A DNA stretch of 64,000 nucleotides from NCBI GenBank assembly GCA_002344965.1, contig DDUU01000057.1:6742-70741 (forward strand). Reading direction: 5' to 3'. The notes beneath the pieces were generated by a model. The model made no database searches and was not told where the DNA came from. It was given only the letters and a program-made list of their open reading frames with translations. Shown piece by piece: positions 16,550 to 26,008 of this stretch. How positions within the stretch are numbered: the first letter of the stretch is position 1; the number at the start of each line of letters is the position of its first letter. Source of the DNA: Candidatus Tepidiaquacellales bacterium UBA2330 (GTDB lineage: Bacteria; Bacteroidota; Ignavibacteria; Tepidaquicellales; Tepidaquicellaceae). Position numbers and translations under genes: made by a program.

Positions 16550-17335
16550 ATGACAAAGGTAATTTCAGTTTGTATTCCGAAAGGGGGAGTAGGCAAAACT
16601 ACAACTGCTGTTAATCTTGCAGCATCTCTCGCTGTAGCTGAAAAAAAAACCTTGCTTATTGATGTCGATCCGTTCGGAGCATCTGCGATTGCGCTTGGCT
16701 TTACACCTGACAGAATTAAAGCGAGTTTATCGGAAATATTTGCATTTACGCATTCAATAAAATCCGCTATCCATAAAACCGAACTTGAGTATCTTGATTT
16801 CGTGCCGTCTAATATTTACAATGTAAATATGCATGAAAAGTATATTCAGAATCTTGAGAACAGACTTGTAATTAAAAATGCTTTAAAGGATATAGAAGGA
16901 TTTTATGAATATATAATTATTGACTGTCCGCCTACTCTGAAAGGAATTACCACAAATGCTCTCGTAGCTTCGGATTCAATACTGATCCCGATAAAGTCAG
17001 GTCATTTTTCACTTGAAGCAGTCGACAGACTTATTTCATATTATGAATGGCTTAAGGATGTTTCAAATCCTAATCTTAAAATAGAAGGTATAGTGCTGAC
17101 TATGTATGAAAAAGATTCTAAGGTTACTAAAATTTCTGAACGTGAATTAAAAATGAAATACAGTAATTATCTTTTGGAAACTGTAATTCCAAATACAAAT
17201 TTATTAAATGAGGCAACTTTCTACGGAAAACCTTTATGCCTTTTCAAACTAAATTCAGACGGAGCAGAGGCGTATTTAAATCTTGCTTTTGAAATCATAG
17301 AAAAAAACAGTAAGGAGGAATTAAAAATAAAGTGA
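16550..17335 (+). CDS. ParA/Soj-family partition ATPase
   Basis: A 261-residue deviant-Walker ATPase. The P-loop KGGVGKTT is at residues 11-18 with the signature first lysine, DVDPFGAS in place of the usual DxDPQGN follows, and DCPPTLKGITTNAL is the Walker B/switch region. Family members position chromosomes, plasmids or protein clusters by ATP-driven dimerisation on DNA. No parB gene lies next to it, so a role in chromosome segregation is uncertain; an orphan ParA positioning another cargo is possible. It is embedded in a pyrB-pyrC-parA-valS run, and its stop overlaps the valS start. Confidence 0.85.
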   Translation: MTKVISVCIPKGGVGKTTTAVNLAASLAVAEKKTLLIDVDPFGASAIALGFTPDRIKASLSEIFAFTHSIKSAIHKTELEYLDFVPSNIYNVNMHEKYIQNLENRLVIKNALKDIEGFYEYIIIDCPPTLKGITTNALVASDSILIPIKSGHFSLEAVDRLISYYEWLKDVSNPNLKIEGIVLTMYEKDSKVTKISERELKMKYSNYLLETVIPNTNLLNEATFYGKPLCLFKLNSDGAEAYLNLAFEIIEKNSKEELKIK

Positions 17336-19980
17336 AAGTAAACGAAATTGAAAAGAATTATAATTTTAGAGAATCCGAAAAAAAATGGCAAGAGTTTTGG
17401 GGAAAAAATAAAGTTTATGAATCTCACCCGGACCCTGAAAAGAAAAAATATTCCGTCGTAATACCTCCGCCAAACGTTACAGGCATTTTACATTTCGGAC
17501 ATATGTTTAACAATACAATTCAGGACATATATTGCAGATGGAAAAGAATGCAGGGTTTTGAAGTCTGCTGGGTGCCTGGGATGGATCATGCCGGAATTGC
17601 AACGCAGGTTATGGTAGAAAAAGAGCTTGCAAAAGAAGGAAAAACCAAATATGATCTCGGCAGGGAAAATTTTGTAAATCTTGTCTGGCAGTGGAAAGAA
17701 AAAAACGGGGGAGTTATCTTAAAACAATTAAGAAAACTCGGAGCTTCAGTTGACTGGTCTAAAGAAAGATTTACGCTGGATGAAGGTCTTTCTTTAAATG
17801 TAAGAAAAGTATTTGTTGATCTTTATAAAAAGGGATTGATTTACAGAGGTAACAGAATTGTCAACTGGGATCCGGCATCTCAAACCGCAGTAAGTGATGA
17901 TGAGATTTTTTATGAAGAAAGAAAAGAAAAGCTATATTACATTAAATACAAAATAGATAATTCCGATGAATATCTAACAATAGCTACTACCAGACCTGAA
18001 ACAATGTTTGGTGATACAGGTGTTGCAGTAAATCCTGAGGACAAAAGATATAAACACCTGATAAATAAAGAAGTTATATTGCCATTGGTAAATAAAAAAA
18101 TACCAATAATTTTTGATAATTATGTAGAAATGGAGTTTGGGACAGGGGCTTTGAAGATTACTCCAGCTCATGATGTCAATGATTTTGAATTAGGGCAGCG
18201 TCATAAATTAAAAGCAGTAACTGTACTAAACAAAGATTCGACATTAAATGAACTTACCGGTGAATTTTCAGGAATGGAAATTCATAAAGCCAGAAAAGCG
18301 ATAGTTAAAAAATTAGAAGAAAATGGATTATTGGAAAAGGTTGAAGACTATACACATAATGTAGCTTTTTCTGACAGGACTAAGGCAGTAATTGAGCCAT
18401 ATTTATCCGAGCAGTGGTTTGTTTCAATGAAAAAGCTTGCTGAACCGGCTATTGAAGTTGTAAGAAATGGTGAGATTAAATTTTATCCGGAAAGATATAA
18501 AAAAGTTTATTTTCACTGGATGGAAAATATAAGAGACTGGTGTATTTCCAGACAGCTTTGGTGGGGACATCAGATACCCATTTGGTATCACAATGAAACA
18601 GGTGAAATTTATTGTGAGATTAATGCGCCTCAGGATATTGAGAACTGGACACAGGATGAGGATGTACTTGATACATGGTTTTCTTCTTGGTTATGGCCAT
18701 TGAGTGTATTCGGCTGGTCAAATGACGAGTCTGATAAAGAGAATAAAAATCTGCAGTATTATTATCCGACGGATTTTCTTTCTACAGGTCCGGAAATAAT
18801 ATTTCTTTGGGTAGCTCGCATGATTATGTCAGGCTTAGAATATACAGGAAAAATTCCTTTCAGTGATGTGTATTTTCATTCGACTATTAGAGACGGAAAG
18901 GGAGTCAAAATGTCAAAGACTCTCGGCAATTATTCGGATGCAATTGAGCTGATGGAAAAATACGGAACTGATGCTTTAAGATTTACTATCATTTATATTG
19001 CACCTTTGGGAAATGACGTATTGTTTGATGAAGAGAAAACTCAGATAGGCAGAAATTTTATTACTAAACTCTGGAATGCAGGAAGATTTCTTCTGCTCAC
19101 AAAAGAAAAAATTTCTGAAAACAGTTTTATTGAGAATTCATTGGTTAAATATAATGATGATCTGATTGATGTTTGGATGGAAAGCAGATTCAATTCGGCA
19201 TTGCAGAATGCTGATAAATATTTGAGGGAATACAGAATAAACGAATATTCAAAAACCCTGTATAATTTTGTATGGAGTGATTTTTGCGACTGGTACATAG
19301 AGTTAATGAAAATTAAACTCAGCGAAAATCCGGAGAATGGAAAAGTAATTATTAATAAAGCATTGTTTTATTTCGAAAGCATACTCAAAATTCTTCATCC
19401 TGTAATACCATATGTTACAGAAGAGTTATGGCATATACTTGAAGAGGGCAGAGAGGAAAAAAGTATTTCGAAAGAAATTATTTCCAAATATGATACGAAA
19501 CGAGTAAATAATGAATTCGAAAGAAAATTTGAAGAAGTAAAAGAAATTGTAATATCAATAAGAAATTTAAAAGCAACTAACGCTATACCTGCATCAAAAA
19601 AAATTACGGCTTTTATAATACCAGGAGATGATAATGCCTCTGCGCTTCTTTCCGAATTCAGAAATTACATTATAAAGTTATGTAATCTTGAAGAGATAAA
19701 AACTGATTTAAACAAAAATGAAGATACAAATTATCTGAATTCAGTAGTAAACAAATTTGAAATATGTCTGCCAGCTGAAGAAATTAATGATCTGTCATTA
19801 AATAATGAAAAAGTGAGGAAAGAGCTGGAAAATATTGAAGCATATCTTTCCGGTCTGAATAAAAAACTCAGTAATGAAAATTTTCTTGCGAAAGCATCTG
19901 AATCTGTAATAAATGCGGAACGGAAAAAAAAGGAAGAAGCTGAATTAAAACTGAATAAGCTTAGAAAACTGATTAGGTAA
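17332..19980 (+). CDS. valS: Valyl-tRNA synthetase
   Basis: Charges tRNA-Val. The 882-residue class I enzyme has PPPNVTGILHFGHMFN with the HIGH-equivalent HFGH (residues 54-57), the editing domain in the middle (TTRPETMFGDTG), KMSKT at about 526-530 (the KMSKS loop) and WQKF-type anticodon-binding helices, ending in the C-terminal coiled-coil arm (about 815-882, rich in Lys and Glu) that is a hallmark of ValRS. The start is GTG at 17332, overlapping the ParA stop (GTGA); a TAAGGAGG ribosome site lies 13 bases upstream, inside the ParA gene. Confidence 0.97.
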   Translation: MKVNEIEKNYNFRESEKKWQEFWGKNKVYESHPDPEKKKYSVVIPPPNVTGILHFGHMFNNTIQDIYCRWKRMQGFEVCWVPGMDHAGIATQVMVEKELAKEGKTKYDLGRENFVNLVWQWKEKNGGVILKQLRKLGASVDWSKERFTLDEGLSLNVRKVFVDLYKKGLIYRGNRIVNWDPASQTAVSDDEIFYEERKEKLYYIKYKIDNSDEYLTIATTRPETMFGDTGVAVNPEDKRYKHLINKEVILPLVNKKIPIIFDNYVEMEFGTGALKITPAHDVNDFELGQRHKLKAVTVLNKDSTLNELTGEFSGMEIHKARKAIVKKLEENGLLEKVEDYTHNVAFSDRTKAVIEPYLSEQWFVSMKKLAEPAIEVVRNGEIKFYPERYKKVYFHWMENIRDWCISRQLWWGHQIPIWYHNETGEIYCEINAPQDIENWTQDEDVLDTWFSSWLWPLSVFGWSNDESDKENKNLQYYYPTDFLSTGPEIIFLWVARMIMSGLEYTGKIPFSDVYFHSTIRDGKGVKMSKTLGNYSDAIELMEKYGTDALRFTIIYIAPLGNDVLFDEEKTQIGRNFITKLWNAGRFLLLTKEKISENSFIENSLVKYNDDLIDVWMESRFNSALQNADKYLREYRINEYSKTLYNFVWSDFCDWYIELMKIKLSENPENGKVIINKALFYFESILKILHPVIPYVTEELWHILEEGREEKSISKEIISKYDTKRVNNEFERKFEEVKEIVISIRNLKATNAIPASKKITAFIIPGDDNASALLSEFRNYIIKLCNLEEIKTDLNKNEDTNYLNSVVNKFEICLPAEEINDLSLNNEKVRKELENIEAYLSGLNKKLSNENFLAKASESVINAERKKKEEAELKLNKLRKLIR

Positions 19981-19997
19981 ATTTTGTTTAATAAAAA

Positions 19998-20936
19998 TCA
20001 ATCATAAAGAGTCGATTTACCGAGAGCTGATAAAATTAATTCAGTAGCGAGAAATGCTGTTTTATTTTTAGAATCAAGAATGGGATTAACCTCCAGCATT
20101 TCAAGAGAATTCATACATCCGCAGTCAGCAACCATTTCCATTAAGAGCTGAGATTCCCTGTAAGTAAGTCCGCCCGGCACAGGAGTACCGACTCCCTGAG
20201 CGAGATCCGGATCAATACCGTCCATGTCAAAACTTATATGAATATGATCTACACGGTTTTTAAAATCACCCAGGACTTTTGCAATTATTCTGTGAATACC
20301 CATTTTATCGACATCAGTCATAGTGTAAACATTCAGGTTCATTTTTTTTATAGTTTCTGCTTCTTTAAAATCAACATCACGTATTCCGATCAATGCTACA
20401 TTCTCTTTTTTCAGCTTCGGTGAAAATCCATTTAAATGTGTCAGGCTTTTTTCTCCAAGACCAAGAGCAATTGCAAGAGGCATACCGTGAATGTTTCCCG
20501 ATGGTGTTGTAACTTCGGTATTCATATCCGCATGTGCATCTATCCAGATAACCCCAAGTGTTTTATCATTTTTTCGGCAGTAACTTGAAATTCCGGCTAT
20601 AGAACCGATCGCTGTCGAATGATCTCCGCCCAGAATCAAAGTAAAAAATTTTTTATCGAGAAGGCTTTCAATTTTATTGGCGAGTATTTTAGAAGTTTTT
20701 GTAATTTCTGGTAGATATTTTAATTTTGAATTTTTGATTTTCTGAGTTTCTGAAATGTTAATATCAATATCTCCAAAATCTGTTACCTTATATCCGAACT
20801 TTTCTAATTTCTCTTCCAGATTTTCGTACCGGATAGCGGAAGGTCCCATATCTACTCCTCTTCGGTCAGCTCCCAGGTCCATTGGAAAACCAATCAAAGC
20901 TATTTTCTTATTAACGACTTTATTTTTATTTATCAT
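19998..20936 (-). CDS. rocF: Arginase
   Basis: Mn2+-dependent hydrolysis of L-arginine to ornithine and urea. The 312-residue ureohydrolase carries GADRRGVDMGPSAIRY near the N terminus, the Mn ligand motifs GGDHSTAIG and WIDAHADMN, NIHGMPLA, SFDMDGIDP and VGTPVPGGLTYRE. The GADRRGVDMGP opening and VGTPVPGGLTYRE favour arginase over agmatinase or formimidoylglutamase. It converges on valS with an 18-base gap. A perfect TATATTTG element (20941-20948) lies only four bases before the ATG, so the message may be leaderless. Confidence 0.92.
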   Translation of the reverse strand: MINKNKVVNKKIALIGFPMDLGADRRGVDMGPSAIRYENLEEKLEKFGYKVTDFGDIDINISETQKIKNSKLKYLPEITKTSKILANKIESLLDKKFFTLILGGDHSTAIGSIAGISSYCRKNDKTLGVIWIDAHADMNTEVTTPSGNIHGMPLAIALGLGEKSLTHLNGFSPKLKKENVALIGIRDVDFKEAETIKKMNLNVYTMTDVDKMGIHRIIAKVLGDFKNRVDHIHISFDMDGIDPDLAQGVGTPVPGGLTYRESQLLMEMVADCGCMNSLEMLEVNPILDSKNKTAFLATELILSALGKSTLYD

Positions 20937-20940
20937 GATG

Positions 20941-20948
20941 CAAATATA
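20941..20948 (-). promoter_or_regulatory. -7 element directly before the arginase start
   Basis: Minus strand TATATTTG, a perfect TAnnTTTG match, followed by CATC and the ATG at 20936. If used, transcription would begin at or next to the start codon. No TTG is seen at the usual upstream spacing. Confidence 0.4.
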
Positions 20949-21033
20949 AGAATTAAGTTATAAAGAAATAAGTAAGTTAATAATTAATTTTGAATATTTA
21001 ATATAAAAAATATTTTATAATTTAATTTCAATT

Positions 21034-21483
21034 TTGAACCTAAAAGATTTTAAACATACTGTCAGCATCAGAGTGAGAACATTCGATGTGGATTCCCAGG
21101 GGATAGTTCATAACATGAACTATTTTAAATATTATGAAGTTGGTCGTGTTGAATACAGAAGAAATTTCGGTTACAAAATAAATAAAACCGGAGTATTTGA
21201 TGACGGTTTAAAAGTTGTAGTAGTCAGGAACGAAGTTGATTATATATCGTTTGCCTACCTTGATGATATTCTTAATGTGCATACGCGTATCTCCTGGATT
21301 AAAAATTCCAGCTTTTGCTTCGAACAGATTATAACAAATCAAAATAATGAAACAGTAATTTCCAGAGCAAACGGTATTCTTGTCAATCTTGACAGTTTTA
21401 ACAGACCTGAAACTTTGAAAGAAAAGTTTGTAAATGAAATTAAATCATTTGAGAATAATTTAAAAATTTTAAAAAATGACTGA
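21034..21483 (+). CDS. Hotdog-fold acyl-CoA thioesterase (YbgC/4-HBT type)
   Basis: A 149-residue single-hotdog thioesterase. IRVRTFDVDSQGIVHNMNYFKYYEVGRVEYRR (residues 12-43, key residues D18, D20, G23, N27, N29, Y30, E34) matches the 4-hydroxybenzoyl-CoA thioesterase/YbgC pattern, in which the first aspartate is catalytic. The C-terminal half has the LDDILNVHTRI strand and the ISRANGILVNLD segment typical of the fold. The acyl substrate is unknown. The start is TTG at 21034; a TAATTTTG element lies at 20985-20992. Its 3' end touches the beta-propeller lipoprotein gene. Confidence 0.85.
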   Translation: MNLKDFKHTVSIRVRTFDVDSQGIVHNMNYFKYYEVGRVEYRRNFGYKINKTGVFDDGLKVVVVRNEVDYISFAYLDDILNVHTRISWIKNSSFCFEQIITNQNNETVISRANGILVNLDSFNRPETLKEKFVNEIKSFENNLKILKND

Positions 21484-21490
21484 ATACTTT

Positions 21491-22981
21491 ATGAAATACT
21501 TAAGAGTTATTATTGCTTTTTCAGTATGTTTATTTGCTTTATGCTTTAATTCATGTGAACAGGATTTTGTAAATAATAATCCAGATATTGTTAAATTCCC
21601 GCCGGAAATCGAAGCTATTTTTAATACTCCAGTTACAAGTAATAATATTACATGCAGTACACCGTCTTGTCACGGTAATGAAAATTCCAGCAGCGGTATG
21701 AATTTAGTTGATTGGCAAAAAGCAATAAACGGATCAGATAACGGAACAATGATAATTCCATATAACGGATTTTGGTCTCATTTGTATGGTGTTGTAAATA
21801 ATGACACACTTGCGGGTCCGGTATCAAACATTGCATTTTCTGAGTATCATAAAATAGACCCGCAGAATGTATCTGTGATTAAAAACTGGATTGATCAGGG
21901 AGCAAAAAGTGCTGATGGACAGATTGGGTTTACAAATGTATCAAAACTCGACAAGACTTTTATTACCAATCAGGCTTCAGATTTAGTCGCTGTTTTGCAA
22001 TCCGATTCTAAAAGAGTTTTAAGGCTAATACCGGTAGGAGGCAGATCAAGTCAGCTTGATGCACCGCATTATGTAAAAGTAAGTCCGGATAAAAATTTCT
22101 TTTATATTTCACTTATACAAGAAGGATATATAGAAAAATTTGATATCAATACCGATTATCCTTTTTCAAAGCTGGACAGAATTCAAATCGGACTAAATCC
22201 CGCACACATTGAAATCTCACCTGATGGATTAAATGGATATGTCACTAATTTTGACGCATCCGGTTCAGAAAGAATAATAAGAAGATTCAACACAAATTCT
22301 CCAATGCAGATAACAGGAGTATTTCAGGATCAAAAATTAACAGCTCCGCATGGAATGGCTTTAACTGCTGACGGAAATCATTTATTTATTGCGTCGGAAA
22401 TAGGGGAGTATCTGTTTAAAATTAATACAGATTCATTTATAAATTCGGATACAACAGTATTAAAAGAACCTATCGATCCCAGTGTTCCTCCAAACGGTCA
22501 GGGTACCGGAAATTTCAAACCGTATCAGATTGTATTATCTCATGATGAATCAAAGTTATTCGTTTCATGCAGAGGTTCAAATGAAATAAGAGTATACAGA
22601 ACTGATGATCTTTCTTTGATAAGCCAGATATTTCTTGGAAATAATTCATATCCTCTTTTGATAAAAATATCAAATGACGGTAATTATCTATTCACATGTA
22701 ACAGAAATAATAACACTGTATCAGTAATAAATACTAACACTCTTACTATAACTTCTACTATTAACGGTGTTGGAATTCAGCCTCACGGTGTTGATTTTAC
22801 AAAGGACGGTCAATACGCAATTATTGCATGTGAGACACAATCAGGATTTGACGGACATCATCCTACTGTAGGCAGCACAAAAATTGGTGTTTCCAGAGTA
22901 ATAAAAATGTCAAACTTTTCTTTAATGGAAAACAGAATTGAAATGGGGTCTTTTCCTGCAGGAATTGAAGTTGTAAAGTAA
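21491..22981 (+). CDS. Beta-propeller lipoprotein with a possible haem-binding N-terminal region
   Basis: A lipoprotein of 496 residues from the ATG at 21491; an in-frame ATG at 21476 overlaps the preceding gene. The signal peptide ends at a lipobox FNSC. About 33 residues later comes TCSTPSCHG, a C-x4-C-H arrangement instead of the c-type cytochrome C-x2-C-H. It recurs in Bacteroidota surface proteins, so haem attachment is possible but unproven. From about residue 160 to the end there are YVTN-like blades (for example VKVSPDKNFFYIS, IEISPDGLNGYVTN, MALTADGNHLFIAS, IVLSHDESKLFVSC, VDFTKDGQYAIIAC) that would make a seven-bladed propeller. The likely location is the cell surface or periplasm; the ligand is unknown. 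Confidence 0.8.
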   Translation: MKYLRVIIAFSVCLFALCFNSCEQDFVNNNPDIVKFPPEIEAIFNTPVTSNNITCSTPSCHGNENSSSGMNLVDWQKAINGSDNGTMIIPYNGFWSHLYGVVNNDTLAGPVSNIAFSEYHKIDPQNVSVIKNWIDQGAKSADGQIGFTNVSKLDKTFITNQASDLVAVLQSDSKRVLRLIPVGGRSSQLDAPHYVKVSPDKNFFYISLIQEGYIEKFDINTDYPFSKLDRIQIGLNPAHIEISPDGLNGYVTNFDASGSERIIRRFNTNSPMQITGVFQDQKLTAPHGMALTADGNHLFIASEIGEYLFKINTDSFINSDTTVLKEPIDPSVPPNGQGTGNFKPYQIVLSHDESKLFVSCRGSNEIRVYRTDDLSLISQIFLGNNSYPLLIKISNDGNYLFTCNRNNNTVSVINTNTLTITSTINGVGIQPHGVDFTKDGQYAIIACETQSGFDGHHPTVGSTKIGVSRVIKMSNFSLMENRIEMGSFPAGIEVVK

Positions 22982-22992
22982 AAAGTTATGTC

Positions 22993-23889
22993 TTAACGGG
23001 ATAGTAACATTTTCCTGACTTCTGTTTTTTCAGGAGTTTTTATTCGATAAAAATAAATACCATTTGGATAATCATCTGATATAAATTCTACTGAATGTTC
23101 TCCTGCAGACTGATCCTGGTTTATTAGATTAATTACTTCTTTGCCTAACCGGTCATAAACAGTAATGTTAACATTAGTTGAATTAGGTAAGGTATAAGTA
23201 ATTACAGTTGAATTTTTAAACGGATTAGGATTATTTTTTGTATTAAAATAAGATTCTTTATTTGTTGAAACAGGACCATCAGAATCATAAGTAATTTCTT
23301 TATTTTGTATTTCGGAAATAAGCGCAATTCCCGATTCAAATTTTGATTCAATGAAATTCTTTCCGGTACTGAAATCGAACTGAATTCCAAAAATATTATC
23401 TTCTGTAACTTCAAAACTATCCATGTGCTTTGACACAATTTTAAAGTTATCCTGATCAAGCTTTACTTTAATTTCTTTCCAACCGTCATAATCCAATGAG
23501 ATTTGATTTGATTCAAGAATGAGATCTTCATCAGCATTATAAGTACTGTTATTATCTACATCATACACTAATTGAATTTTTATATAGGCGTCATTATTGA
23601 GACCTTTTACCATTGTATTTACAAAGTTTCCGACTGTAAAAGTATGAGGTTTCTGAAGAAATATTTTACCTGCATAACTGTTAGATTTCATATTTTCTTT
23701 AGAGAAAATTTCAGCAAATCCATTTTCTTTGTTATCTTCTTCGTGTGAATATTTCATTTCCAATCCACCCCAAATCCAACCCGGAAGACTCTTTTTGGAA
23801 AAATCATCAATCACAATTCCCTGAGCAAAAGTGTAGTTTGAAATAATTAAAAGAAAAATTATTCCAAATATAAAATTTGATATTTTCAT
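22993..23889 (-). CDS. Secreted protein with type IX sorting domain and jelly-roll-like N-terminal region
   Basis: A 298-residue exported protein. The signal peptide ends near NYTFAQG. The N-terminal ~180 residues begin IVIDDFSKK and run as beta strands with aromatic and polar residues (GWIWGGLEMKYSHEE, AYIKIQLVYDVD), which suggests a carbohydrate-binding-like jelly-roll of the CIA30/CBM type; this is a weak inference. The last ~80 residues are a type IX sorting tail: NNPNPFKNSTVITYTL, VNITVYDRLGKEV, SAGEHSVEF, PNGIYFYRI, KMLLSR. It converges with the beta-propeller gene, 11 bases apart, and is followed by a second, shorter sorting-domain gene upstream on the same strand. Confidence 0.78.
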   Translation of the reverse strand: MKISNFIFGIIFLLIISNYTFAQGIVIDDFSKKSLPGWIWGGLEMKYSHEEDNKENGFAEIFSKENMKSNSYAGKIFLQKPHTFTVGNFVNTMVKGLNNDAYIKIQLVYDVDNNSTYNADEDLILESNQISLDYDGWKEIKVKLDQDNFKIVSKHMDSFEVTEDNIFGIQFDFSTGKNFIESKFESGIALISEIQNKEITYDSDGPVSTNKESYFNTKNNPNPFKNSTVITYTLPNSTNVNITVYDRLGKEVINLINQDQSAGEHSVEFISDDYPNGIYFYRIKTPEKTEVRKMLLSR

Positions 23890-23925
23890 TTATTTAAATT
23901 TTTGAAGGATTAAAAAGAATAACTT

Positions 23926-24318
23926 TTATTTTATAAGAGTCATTCTTTTTACAGAGGTAAAATTATTTACCTGTAATTTGTACAAATAAACACCGGCTGA
24001 AAGTTCTGAAGCATCAAACTGTCTGCTGTAAGTACCGGGTTCCTGATAATCATTTACAAGTGTTTTGACGACCTGACCAACCAGATTATATACATTTAAT
24101 GTAACAAATCCGCTTTGGTTAATTTTGTAGTTTATTATTGTTGCAGGATTGAAAGGATTTGGGAAATTTTGATAAAGTTTATAATCATCTGAAATTCCGG
24201 ATGTATTTCCAATACCGGCTTTTCCAGCTTCGTTTAGAATATTATTTGCTTCAGCATTTATGTTAATGCTTAAGCATATAAAAAATATTAAAATAGTTAT
24301 AATTAATTTATTCATCAT
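23926..24318 (-). CDS. Short secreted protein that is almost only a type IX sorting domain
   Basis: A 130-residue protein. Residues 1 to about 22 are a signal peptide, 23-45 a short polar linker, and 46-130 a full type IX sorting domain (YQNFPNPFNPATIINYKI, VTLNVYNLVGQVV, EPGTYSRQF, SAGVYLYKL, ending KRMTLIK). There is no cargo domain. It could be a remnant left after loss of the mature part, a small surface peptide, or a domain exported as such. It sits between a larger sorting-domain gene and the htrA terminator. No frameshifted cargo is seen upstream, because the region before it (24319-24436) is non-coding. Confidence 0.75.
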   Translation of the reverse strand: MMNKLIITILIFFICLSININAEANNILNEAGKAGIGNTSGISDDYKLYQNFPNPFNPATIINYKINQSGFVTLNVYNLVGQVVKTLVNDYQEPGTYSRQFDASELSAGVYLYKLQVNNFTSVKRMTLIK

Positions 24319-24393
24319 ATTTCTTCAATAATTTAGATAATTTAATATTAAGAATCAATGTCAGATTTAAAGTTTTACTTTAAAAAAATAAAT

Positions 24394-24423
24394 AAGTTCC
24401 GGAATTAAACAATTCCGGAACTT
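24394..24423 (-). terminator. Rho-independent terminator of htrA
   Basis: Perfect 13-base stem aagttccggaatt / aattccggaactt with a 4-base loop, followed on the minus strand by ATTTATTTTTTTA. It lies 14 bases after the htrA stop. Confidence 0.85.
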
Positions 24424-24436
24424 TCAATTATTTGAA

Positions 24437-25945
24437 TTATTCAATTTCAATAGCAATAAGTCTTACCAAACCATCCTGAGTTTTAACTTTAAAAACAATA
24501 ATATCGCCTTTAGATTTTACATTTAGGATTGAGTTTAGTTGCGAAATATCGTTAATTTCCTGTTTATCTGCTTCTATAATTACCAGTCCTTCACGAAGAC
24601 CTCTGTCAAATGCTTCAGAAAATCTTTTAACTGATTGAATATATACGCCATTTTCTACAGAAAATTTACTCTTTAAATCACTGTTTAATTCTGTAACTGT
24701 TAATCCTATAGATTCAAAACTTTTTGTGTTTAAATCAGTGTTTTCGCTTTTGGGAGTTGTATTTTGAGCTGTTTGATTATTAGATTCTGACCTAGGTTTA
24801 AGAGTTACTTTTTTATCAATCTCTTTACCGTCCCTAAAAATTTTCAGATCTACAACATCTCCTGGTCTTTGTGATCCGATTATTGTCTGTAATTCATTTG
24901 CAGCATTTACTTCTTTACTGTTAACTGATAAAATAATATCACCAACTTTAAGTCCTGCATCATCTCCTGCGCCTCCGGCTAACACGTCCTGCACCAATAC
25001 TCCTTTTGCTTTATCCAGACCAAGACCTTTTGCTTCCTTAATATCAACGTCTTTTATAGAAACTCCAATATAACCGCGTGAGATTTTACCGCTCTTTATT
25101 AACTCGGTAGCAACTGTTTTTGCTAAATTTATTGGAATTGCAAAACCATATCCCTGATAATATCCGTTTGTAGTTTTTATTGCGGTATTGACTCCGATAA
25201 CAGAACCGTTTATATCAACCAAAGCTCCGCCGCTGTTGCCCGGATTTATTGCAGCGTCAGTCTGGATGAAATTATTAATTGCATAACTGTCTCCGCCCAT
25301 TTGTATATTTCTTCCAAGAGCTGAAACAATTCCTGCGGTAACAGTGCTGTTTAATCCAAGGGGATTTCCAATTGCCACTACCCATTGACCAACCTGAACA
25401 TCATCGGAATTTCCAATGGAAGCGACCATCAGATCTGAAGCTTCAATTTTTATAACTGCAACATCGGTATTAGGATCGACGCCAATAAGTTTTGCATTAA
25501 ATTCTCTTTTATCCGTAAGTTTAACTTTTATTCCGTTATCAGTAGCATTCTTAATAACATGGTTATTGGTCATTATATATCCGTCATTACTAATTATAAT
25601 TCCTGATCCGCTGCCACGGGATGGACTATTGTCAGGCATTTTGAAATCAGGACCAAAATCAAACGGCATTTGAAATCCGGGAATTTGTTCATCACCCTGA
25701 GAACTGTTAGTCGTAACTTCTATATATGCAACTGCGGGAGTAACAGATTTTGCTATTTCTACAAAAGCTTCATTCAGGTTTTTAATTTCCTGACTTACAT
25801 TGGGAATAGCGGGAGTAGTTTTGTATTCTATCTGAGAGCTTGCAATTATTTGTTTAACATTGCCGAAATTTGCTATTAATAATCCGCCGAAAGATAAGGC
25901 AATTACCAGAAGCAAACCTGCAAAAATTATTGATTTTTTAGACAT
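24437..25945 (-). CDS. htrA: HtrA/Deg-family serine protease with two PDZ domains
   Basis: Periplasmic quality-control protease of the DegP/DegQ type, 502 residues. One N-terminal hydrophobic segment (about 6-26) is a signal peptide or anchor. The chymotrypsin-fold protease has the catalytic triad His129 (TNNHV), Asp161 (NTDVAVIKI) and Ser238 (NPGNSGGALV). PDZ1 spans about 290-385 and PDZ2 about 410-502; between them is an Asn/Thr/Ser-rich linker. Length and layout fit the family. The ATG start is preceded by an AAAGGAG ribosome site. It is downstream of a PfkB kinase and recO on the same strand, and a perfect terminator follows it. Confidence 0.95.
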   Translation of the reverse strand: MSKKSIIFAGLLLVIALSFGGLLIANFGNVKQIIASSQIEYKTTPAIPNVSQEIKNLNEAFVEIAKSVTPAVAYIEVTTNSSQGDEQIPGFQMPFDFGPDFKMPDNSPSRGSGSGIIISNDGYIMTNNHVIKNATDNGIKVKLTDKREFNAKLIGVDPNTDVAVIKIEASDLMVASIGNSDDVQVGQWVVAIGNPLGLNSTVTAGIVSALGRNIQMGGDSYAINNFIQTDAAINPGNSGGALVDINGSVIGVNTAIKTTNGYYQGYGFAIPINLAKTVATELIKSGKISRGYIGVSIKDVDIKEAKGLGLDKAKGVLVQDVLAGGAGDDAGLKVGDIILSVNSKEVNAANELQTIIGSQRPGDVVDLKIFRDGKEIDKKVTLKPRSESNNQTAQNTTPKSENTDLNTKSFESIGLTVTELNSDLKSKFSVENGVYIQSVKRFSEAFDRGLREGLVIIEADKQEINDISQLNSILNVKSKGDIIVFKVKTQDGLVRLIAIEIE

Positions 25946-26008
25946 TTTAATCTCCTTTTTTAAATAACTAATTTTTAAAAAAAATTTTTTTAAATAATGT
26001 AAATTAGT

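Noticed and set aside
24319..24393. Lost cargo part of the short sorting-domain protein in the upstream DNA.
   Set aside because: The stretch before the ATG has no reading frame that continues into the protein; it is non-coding and ends at the htrA terminator.
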